This document shows, one piece after another, positions 16,026 through 25,199 of a stretch of 64,000 nt of DNA. The stretch comes from CBDFLD01 sp965249005 (lineage in GTDB: Bacteria > Acidobacteriota > UBA6911). A program made the translations under genes and the position numbers. The stretch spans positions 1-64,000 of the forward strand of contig CBDFLD010000023.1 of the NCBI GenBank assembly GCA_965249005.1. Direction: 5' to 3'. The notes below the pieces were generated by a model. That model saw only the letters and a program-made list of their open reading frames with translations, did no database searches and was not told where the DNA came from. The stretch's first letter is position 1. Each line of letters starts with the position of its first letter.

Positions 16026-17492
16026 CTAATCGGGACTCCTTGTGGTTATCAGACGGAGGTAGATGTTTTTTTCCCTTTCGCTCTCCTCCACGGAACCAAC
16101 GTTCCGTAGAGCGGTGGAAAGATTCAGGTGGGGGACGGGATCGTTTGCGTCTATTTTTATCGCTTGGCGGTACGCTAGAATAGCGGCGTGATGGTTTCCC
16201 CCGGCGGAAAGCAGATTCGCCAGCAGATTGTGAAAGTCCGCCACGGCGGGATTCAAGTCGATCGCTGTCCGGACGGCATCGATAGCTCTCTCGGAGTCGC
16301 GCGGCGCCAGGGAGTTGGCCAGCAGAAAGTGGTATTCGGGGTCCCGCGCGTATAGCTGTATGGCCCGGCGAATGCGCTTCTGTGCGCGTTGAACATCACC
16401 TCGCGTGGAATCGATCTGGGCCAGACGATACAGAGCCGGATGCATTTCGGGGGAGATTTGAAGCACTTTCAGGAACGACGCATATGCCTGGTCGGGTTGG
16501 CTTTCGGCGAGGCTGTCCATTCCTTCCCAGTAATACCTCTCGACCTCATTCTCCACTTCTTGGGCCGCTGACCTCAGGGACTGGAATCTTTCCACGGCAG
16601 AGGCCACCTTCTCCTTCATCCCCAGCTTTCGGTAGGCATCGGCCAGCAGGTAATAGGGCTCGATGTAGTCCGGGCTCTCCTTCAGTGCCAGCTCCAGTTC
16701 AGCAATTGCCTCCTGGTGCTGCCCGAGTTTGAGAAGAACAAAGCCCAGGTCTTTGTGGACATCTGGCCGAGTCAAACCCAGCCCAATGGCCCTTCGTAAA
16801 TTCTCGACCGCCCGGGGAAAAGTCGTGGAATCGCTGCTGTAGAGCAAGCCGAGTTTCACATAGGCGTCCGCAAACGACGGGTTCAGCTCCACGGATCGCT
16901 CGAATCCATTTCTCGCATGCTCGAACTGACCCAATCCCTTGTTGCCCAATCCCAGCAGATAGTGCCCGTAGCTGTCGCCACGGTCCAAGCGCACGTATTC
17001 CTTGGCCAGCCTCAACGCCCGATCGTATTTTCCTTCCCGCAGATGCACCCGGCACAGTAGCCGGATGCCGGGAATAGAATCAGGCCTGGTTTGAAGAAAA
17101 CCTTGCAGCACTTCGATCGCCTGCTGGTTCTGCCAGCAGTGAAAGAAAATCGATGCCAGGGCCAGGGCAAACTCCTCCGAGCTGCTGTCCAGCCGAACAG
17201 CCTCCCGATACTCCCCGATTGCCTTTAGAAACTGATTCTGACTTTCATACAGGAGTCCCAGCTGGTGATGAAGCCCGGGATCTTCAGGGGCCGAGCGGAG
17301 CCGATGCTGGAGCGGGCGTAGGGAATGCTGAAACTTCTTCTGGTCGATAGCTGAGCCAGGAGGCCTCCCGCCGCAGCTCCGTCGCGCGAGGGCACCTGTC
17401 AGGTGGCCTCTGGAAGTCTGCGCAAACCCAGCTGTCAGCCCTGTCTGAGCGAAGAGAAAGACCGCCAGGCTGGCCAGAACCGGGAGCAACAT
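16026..17492 (-). CDS. Exported TPR-repeat protein
   Basis: A 488-residue protein with a signal peptide (residues 1-23) and about nine tetratricopeptide repeats: for example HHQLGLLYESQNQFLKAIGE, PSFADAYVKLGLLYSS, PDVHKDLGFVLLKLGQHQEA, and PVPHLNLSTALRNVGSVEES at the end. TPRs are protein-interaction scaffolds. The ATG at 17492 has GGAAGGG 10 nt upstream; the open frame runs further back through the end of the upstream gene but that part is not coding. It starts 19 nt after the SGNH-TPR gene and ends directly at CRTAC1, so the three are almost certainly one transcript and may build one periplasmic or surface assembly. Confidence 0.85.
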   Translation of the reverse strand: MLLPVLASLAVFLFAQTGLTAGFAQTSRGHLTGALARRSCGGRPPGSAIDQKKFQHSLRPLQHRLRSAPEDPGLHHQLGLLYESQNQFLKAIGEYREAVRLDSSSEEFALALASIFFHCWQNQQAIEVLQGFLQTRPDSIPGIRLLCRVHLREGKYDRALRLAKEYVRLDRGDSYGHYLLGLGNKGLGQFEHARNGFERSVELNPSFADAYVKLGLLYSSDSTTFPRAVENLRRAIGLGLTRPDVHKDLGFVLLKLGQHQEAIAELELALKESPDYIEPYYLLADAYRKLGMKEKVASAVERFQSLRSAAQEVENEVERYYWEGMDSLAESQPDQAYASFLKVLQISPEMHPALYRLAQIDSTRGDVQRAQKRIRRAIQLYARDPEYHFLLANSLAPRDSERAIDAVRTAIDLNPAVADFHNLLANLLSAGGNHHAAILAYRQAIKIDANDPVPHLNLSTALRNVGSVEESEREKNIYLRLITTRSPD

Positions 17493-17511
17493 AGGATTTG
17501 TCCCTTCCAGA

Positions 17512-20298
17512 TTATTGCTTCTTGCCTGATCTGCCGAGCGCAATGCTGAGTTGATCCCGCGCCCTTGCATCGTTCGGCTGATGCTCCAGATACTGGCGAA
17601 AGTGAAAAGCCGCCTTTTCCCAGTCTTCCAGCGCCGCGTAACTGTAGCCCAAGTTGTTGTGAACGCTGGTATCATCTGGATTGTGCTGCAAGGCCTTTAA
17701 ATATTGTTCCACAGCTCTCTCAACTTGGCCACTCCCCAAAAACGTATTTCCCAGATTCAGGTACAAAGAGGAGTTGTCCGGTTCCTTTTCAATCGCCTTT
17801 CGCAACAATGGGACCGCCTTCGCATAATCTCTGTTTCTGGCCAGGGCAAGTCCCAGAAGACCTTCCAGGCCCGGGTATTGCGGATCCGTTTCCAACATCA
17901 AGGTCAGATGCTGTATCGCTGCGCCAAAGTTGGACGTGTCCGTCAATGCGTTCGCGAGACCGAAGCGAGCATCCCTGTTCTCCGGGGTGGCTTCCAGGAT
18001 GACTTCATAATTCTCGATCGCTTCCGAAAAACGTCCCAGTTTCGTCTGGGTGTTTGCCAGATTGGTGCGGACGACCGTATTCCCCGGGGCAAGTTGCAGC
18101 GCCCGGGAGAAACTGTCGATGGCTTTCTCCAGTTCTCCCATGGGCACAAACACATTTCCCAAATTGTTGTAGGTCCCCGATTTGTCAGACATGAACTCGA
18201 GCGCTTGCTGATAATACCCAATGGATTTTTCGAAATGGCCCAGTTTGAACTGAGCAAAGGCCATATTGTTGAGGACGTCACCAGTTCGGGAGTCAATTCT
18301 CAAAGCTTGCCGATAATACCCAAGGGCCTCCTGGTATTTTCCAAGGGAGGACTTGTGCTGGCCCATTTTGACAAACAGCGGGAAGTCCTGAGGATTGTCT
18401 TCAATGGCAATATCAAAGTGCTCTTGGGCAGCGAGAATATTTCCCAATCTCTCATAAGCAATGCCGATATCGGCATGTGCTGCAGTATTGTCCGGCTGGT
18501 GTTGCAGAGCCATTTGGTAAGAGGTGATGGCCTCCCGGTAATCCGCTGTTGCTGCGAGAGCATCTCCACGTTGCATCCAGGCCAGCGGATAGTGAGGAAT
18601 AGATTGTAAGAGCGCCGTCAGCTCCGCCACCCTTTGTTCTTGTTCATTATACACATCCAACAAACGCGCAAAATTGTAATGGAAACGCCAGGCCAGCGGA
18701 TCTTTCCGAACTGCGTTTTGATACTGAGCAATGGATCGCTCCCGTTCGTCATTTTCTTTGTATAGCGTGAGGCGTTCCAGCTTGTTTTGACTGTGTTCCT
18801 GTTGCTCCGGATTGTCCAATCGGTTGGTAAAGGGAGGCTGCTGTATTCTTCTCAGCATGTCACTTTCGGAGTGGTAACGGTCATAAACAGTATACACCAG
18901 ACGATCGACGCAGTCGGCTTCCGTGAGGAGATCTTGTTGGGAATCCTCCTGCTCCTTTGCCCAGGGCGGCAACAGCTCTGCTACTTTGTCAAATACTGTC
19001 TTTGCCAGAACATAGTTGCCGGTAAAGTTCAGGTGAACATGCTCGAAGAAGAGCTCCCGCCCGGGAGTGCCGTGTGAGCTTTTGGCTTCGAGAGCCTTGA
19101 CCGCATCCACGAAATGAACCCCGTTGCGGGCGCCTTGTGACACAGCGGTCTCTCGGATGATCCGGTTGATTCCACGGTCCGCGCGAAAGCGCAGGGTGTC
19201 TTGTTCCAAAGCTCTGGCGAAGCTCTCCTTGGCCTCCTCGAAGTTTGCCGTTTTCCAGTAGGCTCTGCCCAGGCGGTAGTGCAGATCGGCATACTGGTCA
19301 TCGATTCGTTCCGCTTGCAGGTACTCACGGATCGCATCGGCAAACTTTTCGGCTGTCTCGTGTCGAATTGCGGCCTGGTAATGTGTGTTCCATGTTTCTT
19401 TGTCGTCTTCCGTCAGCTCAGGGCGATGCAGCGAAGCGAGCGGGGCGCAGTCCTTTATGTTTACTCCTACGCTGCTCAGGATCGTTTGGGTCCCGCTCCT
19501 CTGGGCTGTGTGACATAGCACCTGCAGGTTGCTCCTGAAATGGCGGTAAACCGTTTTCATCCCTGGATTATCCCGACGGACCTGGTTGTCGAGGAACATT
19601 TCCATGCCCAGCCAAACCTCAGGACCTTCTTTTTGGCCAGCCGGCCGCAGAACATCCCGGACTAGTTGACCGATTTTCAGTTGCCCCAGCAGAATCGCGG
19701 CCCTTATCGTAAACAGGCTGGAAGGCATCGGGGAGAACACGGTCCCCGCTCCGAAAGGTCCCACAACTTCGTTGTTGCCCAGATACACGATAAAAAGATC
19801 ACTGTCCCGTTGGGCACAGTCCTTGGCGATTTCCAGCACGACATGGGAATTGATGGCCGTTATTGCGGTGTTGTAGACCTCAAAGCCAACCCCCGGGTAC
19901 TTGTCCCTCAGCATGAACTCGAGCATGCGACCGAAACTGAACGCGGCATCTGGATCTCCCTTCGCCGCCGAAGCTCCAAGGACAAAAATCCGGTAGGCAT
20001 TCGCAGGTTTGTCCTTTTCAATGACTAAGGGCTCCGAGGGACGGGCGATCTTGCGGGGAAAGAACTGCCAGGAAAACCTGCGATTGTCGACTCTGGCTAG
20101 CCTACCGTTGATTTTACTCTCAACCGTAAAGTCCGTGGGAGTGCCGTATTCGGCGATCCTCAATCCCGACTCAATCAGTACAGCAAGCATGGCAGGGATG
20201 CCAACGACGGCAATCAAACGAAAGACCCAGAGGCGCCATCGCGAGGGCGTAGTCGACATGGATTGAATTGTATCTTCTTTCGTTTTCAGCACCCTCAT
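17512..20298 (-). CDS. Membrane-anchored SGNH-like hydrolase with C-terminal TPR array
   Basis: A 928-residue protein with an N-terminal membrane anchor (about residues 25-48), then an SGNH/GDSL-like domain: FVLGASAAKGDPDAAFSFG carries the nucleophile serine block, VYLGNNEVVGPFG the Asn block, and a late HVHLNFTGNYVLA the catalytic His region. The second half is more than ten TPR repeats (ADIGIAYERLGNILAAQEHF, NNMAFAQFKLGHFEKSIGYY, NNLGNVFVPMGELEKAIDSF and so on). This layout is seen in exopolysaccharide-linked proteins and in CRTAC1-linked loci, but the substrate is unknown. The ATG at 20298 lacks a clear ribosome site; an ATG at 20259 is an alternative. It is first in the operon with TPR and CRTAC1. 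Confidence 0.8.
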   Translation of the reverse strand: MRVLKTKEDTIQSMSTTPSRWRLWVFRLIAVVGIPAMLAVLIESGLRIAEYGTPTDFTVESKINGRLARVDNRRFSWQFFPRKIARPSEPLVIEKDKPANAYRIFVLGASAAKGDPDAAFSFGRMLEFMLRDKYPGVGFEVYNTAITAINSHVVLEIAKDCAQRDSDLFIVYLGNNEVVGPFGAGTVFSPMPSSLFTIRAAILLGQLKIGQLVRDVLRPAGQKEGPEVWLGMEMFLDNQVRRDNPGMKTVYRHFRSNLQVLCHTAQRSGTQTILSSVGVNIKDCAPLASLHRPELTEDDKETWNTHYQAAIRHETAEKFADAIREYLQAERIDDQYADLHYRLGRAYWKTANFEEAKESFARALEQDTLRFRADRGINRIIRETAVSQGARNGVHFVDAVKALEAKSSHGTPGRELFFEHVHLNFTGNYVLAKTVFDKVAELLPPWAKEQEDSQQDLLTEADCVDRLVYTVYDRYHSESDMLRRIQQPPFTNRLDNPEQQEHSQNKLERLTLYKENDERERSIAQYQNAVRKDPLAWRFHYNFARLLDVYNEQEQRVAELTALLQSIPHYPLAWMQRGDALAATADYREAITSYQMALQHQPDNTAAHADIGIAYERLGNILAAQEHFDIAIEDNPQDFPLFVKMGQHKSSLGKYQEALGYYRQALRIDSRTGDVLNNMAFAQFKLGHFEKSIGYYQQALEFMSDKSGTYNNLGNVFVPMGELEKAIDSFSRALQLAPGNTVVRTNLANTQTKLGRFSEAIENYEVILEATPENRDARFGLANALTDTSNFGAAIQHLTLMLETDPQYPGLEGLLGLALARNRDYAKAVPLLRKAIEKEPDNSSLYLNLGNTFLGSGQVERAVEQYLKALQHNPDDTSVHNNLGYSYAALEDWEKAAFHFRQYLEHQPNDARARDQLSIALGRSGKKQ

Positions 20299-20329
20299 TG
20301 AATTCGGGGAATTCAGGAGTCAAACCAAA

Positions 20330-20363
20330 AAGAAGAGCCGCTCCGGGGGGAGCGGCTCTTCTT
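20330..20363 (-). terminator. Rho-independent terminator of the TonB-receptor gene
   Basis: A perfect 15-bp stem (20330-20344 with 20349-20363) closes a GGGG loop, 36 nt after the receptor stop. Read on the minus strand it is followed by TTTTGGTTTG, a T-rich tail. Confidence 0.85.
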
Positions 20364-20399
20364 GGCTTGAGCGCTTTGTAGGCGTTTTCTGAGTTCGAC

Positions 20400-23300
20400 T
20401 CAAAAAACGTATTTCAAAGCAAACTGGATAGTCCGCGCATCGTCCGCACGGAGGATCATTCCTGCAGTCGGGCTGGGCCCTAGGCCGACATCCGGTTTGC
20501 CAAAGTGCGGGGTGTTGGTGAAATTGAACGACTCGAAGCGCAACTGGATAAAGTGACCTTCCATGGGCAGGTAGAAGTTCTTCGAGGCGGTGAAATCAAA
20601 GTTCGACCACCCCGGAGCCTCGATCAAGGCGCGGCCGGCATTGCCAAAGGTACCCGGCTGCTGCGTCGGCACGACGGCGTTGATATTGAACCACCGGTCC
20701 ACGGTGCGCTGGGAGGACGGAAGATTCAGCTCCGCCACCAGGTCCCCGGCGAACCGGCCTCCAGTGTTCTGGGTATCGGGGTTTAGGTTGTGAGTCAGAG
20801 GGGTGCCGGAAAGCAGCGAAAGGATGCCACCCACCTGCCATCCACCCAGGACCCAGCTGGCAGGCCCGGATTCGAATCGTCCCCGGCCCGGCCCGGCCGG
20901 CAACTCATACAGGAAGCTCAAGTTGTAATTCAGGGTCCGGTCTAAGTTGGATCGTCCGCGGTTTCGGAAGAGGTCCTTCGTGTAATTCGTAACGGTCCCA
21001 GGACCTTCAGTTCCGCTCTCCCCAATCTCACGCCCGTAGTCGATGATCTTCGAATAGGTGAAAGAACTGAGAAAGGTCAGGCCCTGACTGAAGCGCTTTT
21101 CCGTCCGGAAGCTGAAGGCATTGTAATTGGCGTTGAGAACGTTGCTGACATAATTGAGTTCGATGTTGCTTAGCTCGTCTCGGGTGCGCCTTCTCTGGTT
21201 TCTTGTAAGGAAGGCGTGCGGGGTGGCCGGGTTGTTTATGAAGCGCCACCAGGACAGGTGCGAGGTCGAACTGCCGGTGTAACCGAACGTGATCAGGACA
21301 TTCCCGGGTAATTGATGTTGAAGATCCAGAAACCACTGCCCGGTATACATCTGGGGCAGTTTTCGCGGGTTTACCCTGACGATGGTGCCTCTCGGTAAAA
21401 CGGTCGGGTCTGCTGGTATGACTGGTGACAACCCCGTCCCGCCCAAGGTGTACCCAGGCTGCTCTCGACTTCCGCCATTGAATTGCTCAATGATCGCATT
21501 GGGAGGCCCTTCCTGAAAGCGCCCGGCTTCAAAACCAGCGGAATCGGCCTCTCCGAAAAAGAAACCCGCGCCGGCCCGGATGACTGTCGTGTCAGTAAGG
21601 CGATAGGCTAAACCAACTCTGGGAGCGAAATTGTCGGTATCCCTTTCGCACCCGCAATCGCCGCCGTCTTTCGGGAAATCGTATCCGGTGAACTCGATCG
21701 GCAGCTGGGGTGCTGTCTCGTCGGTGATGTCGCCGCTCCAGTTTAGCCGTGCGACTTGCGGCTGGGCTGCGGCTCCACCCGGGTAATAGGGACCGTCGAA
21801 AAGCTCCCAGCGAAGGCCCAGGTTGAGCGTCAACTTGGGTGTAATCCGCCAATCATCCTGGACATAAAGGCCGTAGTAAGGGGTGCGGGTCACCTCACCC
21901 GTGGGTGTGCCTATAACTTCGCCCCAACCCATGCCGAGCAGAAAATCCGCCGCCGCATTGCCCGTTGTTCCCCGGCTGACACCACTGTTGGGCTCCTCCG
22001 AGGTATAGAAACCGTTGAAGGCACCCCAGCCGCGGCGCCAACCGGCAGGTTCACGCGCGATGCGCATCTGGCGGTACTCAAAGCCAAACTTGAGGCTGTG
22101 ATTGCCCTTGTCCCAAAAGACATTCTCCGAGATGTGATAACCCCTCAGATTATCCGTTTTCGGGGTATCACCGGGAGGGCCTAAAGTGCTGAGCCCGAAT
22201 CCGGAGCTCCTGCGGTTTTTGGTTATAGCAAACAATGCAGTGCCAGCTTCATCGGGCTCCGGCGTTCCAGCCAACCCGACACTGGCGTTGCTCGGAGCAG
22301 TAGGATCGGCCAGATCAAAGGCGCTGGGCATCCGGCTAAAGCCGAAGCGAAATTCGTTGAGTATGTTGGAGCTCAGGGTCGCGCTGTAATTCAAGGCAAG
22401 GTTCTGTGCCTCCAGGGCCAGCAGCAGTCCACTGTTACTAAACGCCGGCGGCGGGACACGTGAAGGCTCGAGGTTCGACCGCTCTCTGGCAGACCAGCGA
22501 CCAAAGATGCGGTGGTTGTCGTTGAAGTTGTGGTCGATGCGGACGTCATACCCATCGCCATCGTCTACCTGGCCAGGGGAGATGAAGTAGTTGAGGGGAA
22601 GGTGCTCCCGGCCTGGAATATTGGGGAGCGGGTAGAAATCGAGCATTTTTGCGCCAACGGGATCAAACCGGCCCTGGGGAATTCTGTTGTTGGGGAATTG
22701 TGATCGTGTGGCACCCGATCCCGTGCCCACGAGTGTGAGCGGATCGTAAATATCGCGAAATCCGGGAGCCTCCAGCGAAAAGTCCCCCATTCTCATTTCC
22801 CGGCTGGGAACCGTGGCTGGAGAGCCCGAAAATCCCTTGCGAAGTCGCGAACCCTCATAGCTGAAGAAGAAAAAGGTCTTGCTGGCGATGATCGGCCCTC
22901 CCACGGTTCCTCCGAACTGGTTGCGAATGAACTGGGGCTTATCCTGGCCACGCCGGTTGAAGAAGAAATTATTGGCACCCATTGTGTGGCCGCGGTAGTA
23001 GTGGAAAAGCGAGCCATGAAAGTCGTTGCTCCCCGACTTGGTCGAAACCAGAACTTTGGCCCCCATCCGGTATCCGTATTCGGCCGAGACGTTGTTGGTA
23101 ATCACCTTGAATTCCGCAACGGCATCCACCGATGGCTTGACTGCCTGGACCTCGTAGGTCAGAGGCGAAACAAATATGGTGGACATCCGAGAGCTGTTGT
23201 CCACTCCGTCCAACAGAATATTGTTCTGAGCGATGTGGATACCGGCTGCCTGGAAGGCGCCTTCTTCCGTTCCCCGGTGCCCGCGGCCAGCCTGGCCCGA

Positions 23301-23819
23301 ACGCACCACCCCGGCGCTCAGCTGAGCCAGGGACAGGTAATTCCGCCCGTTCAGAGGCAGTTCGCGGACGCGCCGCTCATCTATGACCTGCCCGACGTCG
23401 GTCGTCTTGGATTGGAGGGCCGCCGATACAGAGGTGACTTCGATTACCTCGGATACCTGACCTACGGCAAGCTGGAAATCTTGCTTGACGACCTGTCCTA
23501 CTCTCAGAGTAAGCTCAGTCTCCTGCGTGGAGAACCCGGATAAAGCACACTTGATCTCGTAATGACCCTCTTTCAACAGAAGTGCGGAGTAATAGCCGAC
23601 GTCATTGGAGACAGTCGTTCTCGACACCGAGGTTGCAACGTGGGTCACCGTGATCTCGGCACCCGGAATCACCGCGAGCGAATCATCTGTAATTGTTCCC
23701 TGGATTCCGGACGTTTGGGCGAAGCTGACATTACCGGCCAGCAGCAAAGCGACGGCAAAAAGCAAGCATCCAGCCATGATAGAAGATTGGCCAGAATAAC
23801 GCTTCTGCAGTGTACTCAT
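20400..23819 (-). CDS. Oar-like TonB-dependent receptor with carboxypeptidase-regulatory N-terminal domain
   Basis: A 1139-residue outer-membrane protein with a signal peptide (to about residue 35). GIQGTITDDSLAVIPGAEIT starts the carboxypeptidase-regulatory-like domain (residues 38-120). The plug follows with RVRELPLNGRNYLSLAQLSAG and NNILLDGVDNSSR, then a 22-strand barrel ending in ALKYVF with the C-terminal aromatic. Large Cna-type receptors of this kind are highly expanded in Acidobacteriota and import unknown, probably oligomeric, substrates. GAGGAGG precedes the ATG. A strong promoter and a TGGATCCA operator lie upstream (see below), and a GntR regulator gene is next to it, so import is probably under that regulator. 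A terminator closes the unit. Confidence 0.92.
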   Translation of the reverse strand: MSTLQKRYSGQSSIMAGCLLFAVALLLAGNVSFAQTSGIQGTITDDSLAVIPGAEITVTHVATSVSRTTVSNDVGYYSALLLKEGHYEIKCALSGFSTQETELTLRVGQVVKQDFQLAVGQVSEVIEVTSVSAALQSKTTDVGQVIDERRVRELPLNGRNYLSLAQLSAGVVRSGQAGRGHRGTEEGAFQAAGIHIAQNNILLDGVDNSSRMSTIFVSPLTYEVQAVKPSVDAVAEFKVITNNVSAEYGYRMGAKVLVSTKSGSNDFHGSLFHYYRGHTMGANNFFFNRRGQDKPQFIRNQFGGTVGGPIIASKTFFFFSYEGSRLRKGFSGSPATVPSREMRMGDFSLEAPGFRDIYDPLTLVGTGSGATRSQFPNNRIPQGRFDPVGAKMLDFYPLPNIPGREHLPLNYFISPGQVDDGDGYDVRIDHNFNDNHRIFGRWSARERSNLEPSRVPPPAFSNSGLLLALEAQNLALNYSATLSSNILNEFRFGFSRMPSAFDLADPTAPSNASVGLAGTPEPDEAGTALFAITKNRRSSGFGLSTLGPPGDTPKTDNLRGYHISENVFWDKGNHSLKFGFEYRQMRIAREPAGWRRGWGAFNGFYTSEEPNSGVSRGTTGNAAADFLLGMGWGEVIGTPTGEVTRTPYYGLYVQDDWRITPKLTLNLGLRWELFDGPYYPGGAAAQPQVARLNWSGDITDETAPQLPIEFTGYDFPKDGGDCGCERDTDNFAPRVGLAYRLTDTTVIRAGAGFFFGEADSAGFEAGRFQEGPPNAIIEQFNGGSREQPGYTLGGTGLSPVIPADPTVLPRGTIVRVNPRKLPQMYTGQWFLDLQHQLPGNVLITFGYTGSSTSHLSWWRFINNPATPHAFLTRNQRRRTRDELSNIELNYVSNVLNANYNAFSFRTEKRFSQGLTFLSSFTYSKIIDYGREIGESGTEGPGTVTNYTKDLFRNRGRSNLDRTLNYNLSFLYELPAGPGRGRFESGPASWVLGGWQVGGILSLLSGTPLTHNLNPDTQNTGGRFAGDLVAELNLPSSQRTVDRWFNINAVVPTQQPGTFGNAGRALIEAPGWSNFDFTASKNFYLPMEGHFIQLRFESFNFTNTPHFGKPDVGLGPSPTAGMILRADDARTIQFALKYVF

Positions 23820-23950
23820 GCGAAAATCCTCCTCTAATTTCGTGTTTCAAAACCCGAGAAAACACGGTCCCTTCACGTCAATTGTTTGGATTCTTAGGTC
23901 GGAACGCTCGGTGCGTGCCAGGAATAGCCCACCGAAACTCCCGCTAGAAA

Positions 23951-24029
23951 CATGGATACGCACAGCCAGGGGGTGCGCTTATCCATGGATCCATTCTGGT
24001 ATTAGATACGGCCCTGCTTGTTTTGTCAA
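23951..24029 (-). promoter_or_regulatory. Sigma70-type promoter and operator of the TonB-receptor gene
   Basis: On the minus strand TTGACA (24024-24029), a 17-nt spacer and TCTAAT (24001-24006) make a near-consensus promoter. Six nt beyond the -10 lies the perfect palindrome ATGGATCCAT (23985-23994), over the expected transcription start. It merges with a longer imperfect inverted repeat (23951-23988) whose arms are CATGGATA-CGCAC and CATGGATAAGCGCAC. ATTGGATCCAAT is the operator of the GntR/FCD regulator VanR in Caulobacter, so this is a probable site for the GntR protein encoded just upstream. The leader is about 170 nt. Confidence 0.65.
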
Positions 24030-24090
24030 CAATGAAAACAGTATTTCGTGCGCAGGGGAGGGTGCAATAAAACGGATGGGCCCCGGAGGG

Positions 24091-24807
24091 CTATTTCCAA
24101 AACCCCGTTTTTTCCAGGTGGTCCAAAAGGGCCGATCCGGCATGCATGATATGTTCTCTCATGGCGCGGCGGGCCCCCGCGGCGTCTTTGTCCCGGAGCC
24201 GCTCGACGACACGAAGGTGTTCGTCGACGTTGAGCGTGTGGAACGCCTCCTTGGATACCCGAGCCGCCTGCCAGGTGTAGTCCTTGGGAAAGAAGCTGCG
24301 CAGATCCTCGATCATACGCGTCAAATGCTCGTTTCCCGTGGCACTCTGAATCTTGTTGTGAAATTTCAGATTGGCCCGGTCCAGCTTGTTACTGAAAGAA
24401 ACCTCGTCCTCCGCGTCTATTTCTCCCATCTTGAACCGGCTGACGATGGATTCCATTTCCTCCTGGGCTTCGTCGAGCGAAGCGAGTGTTGCGGGTGTGA
24501 TGTTTGCTGCCGCCAATTCCGCACTGAACGCCTCGAGCTCGGCCAAGATCGTGTAGACATCGATCAGCTCTTTACGGGTCAGTACACGAACCCTGGCGCC
24601 CTTGTTGGGGACGACAACCACGAGATGCTGGGCCTGGAGCTTGCGCAACGCCTCGCGCACGGGTGTCCGGCTGACTCCGAAGCGTTTGCAGAGCTCGTCC
24701 TGCGGAAGGGGACTTCCGGGAGGAAGCTCTCCGTCCAGGATATTTCGTTGCAGTCGAAACGCGATCTCATCCGCAAGTCCGGTGGTAACGATGGCTTCTG
24801 AGTTCAT
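24091..24807 (-). CDS. GntR family transcriptional regulator, FCD (FadR/VanR) subfamily
   Basis: A 238-residue regulator. An N-terminal winged helix-turn-helix (residues 8-75; GELPPGSPLPQDELCKRFG, SRTPVREALRKLQAQHLV) is followed by an all-helical FCD ligand domain (about 85-230), with metal/effector-site histidines in LKFHNKI, EHLRVV and REHIMHAG. Such proteins usually repress transport and catabolic genes and are released by an acid or amino-acid-like effector. The start codon overlaps a TGGATCCA palindrome (24807-24814), which suggests autorepression; the same motif lies at the TonB-receptor promoter and the hutH promoter. The gene is divergent from BKACE and co-oriented with the receptor. 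Confidence 0.9.
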   Translation of the reverse strand: MNSEAIVTTGLADEIAFRLQRNILDGELPPGSPLPQDELCKRFGVSRTPVREALRKLQAQHLVVVVPNKGARVRVLTRKELIDVYTILAELEAFSAELAAANITPATLASLDEAQEEMESIVSRFKMGEIDAEDEVSFSNKLDRANLKFHNKIQSATGNEHLTRMIEDLRSFFPKDYTWQAARVSKEAFHTLNVDEHLRVVERLRDKDAAGARRAMREHIMHAGSALLDHLEKTGFWK

Positions 24808-24814
24808 GGATCCA
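24807..24814 (-). promoter_or_regulatory. TGGATCCA operator over the GntR start codon
   Basis: The 8-bp palindrome includes the last two bases of the flanking context and the A/T of the regulator's ATG. Upstream on the minus strand TATTCA could be a -10 element, placing the palindrome about 9 nt after it, the same spacing as at the other two sites (about 7 and 11). If correct, the mRNA is nearly leaderless. Confidence 0.5.
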
Positions 24815-25199
24815 ATCCGCTCGTGAATAGCAACAGCTTATGACGTTTTGGGGAGAAAAACAACGTATTCGGGGCGTTTCAGAGATGATTCGAGCAACCC
24901 GTGGCCCGGTAGCGTCGCTCCACGCACTTGGGATCGCCGGGATTGATTGGTCCTATTGTCCAAAGATATGTTAATCTCCAGTCCATCGATCAGCTGAAAC
25001 TGCTTGCCGGGTTCTCGCGCAATCCACGGGTGCGCTCGTCGCGACTCACATCCCTGGTCATTGCGGACGGGGCGGACGGGGCGGGCAGGGTCGGCGGGAC
25101 CCATCGCCATGCCTCTCCACGCATTGAAAAGATCGCAGTCCGGTGAATCGGTGGTATCGAGTGGCAACAAAGGGAAATTAGAAAGGGGGAAAGAAGATC
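24815..25199. other. Divergent control region between GntR and BKACE
   Basis: No gene is supported in these 385 bp. On the plus strand TTGATT (24943-24948), 18 nt and TATGTT (24967-24972) form a candidate promoter for BKACE, leaving a leader of about 220 nt. The segment 25065-25095 is a G-rich run of GGACGGGGC-like units. GAAAGGGGGAAAGAAGATC gives BKACE a strong ribosome site. No TGGATCCA is seen on the BKACE side. Confidence 0.4.
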
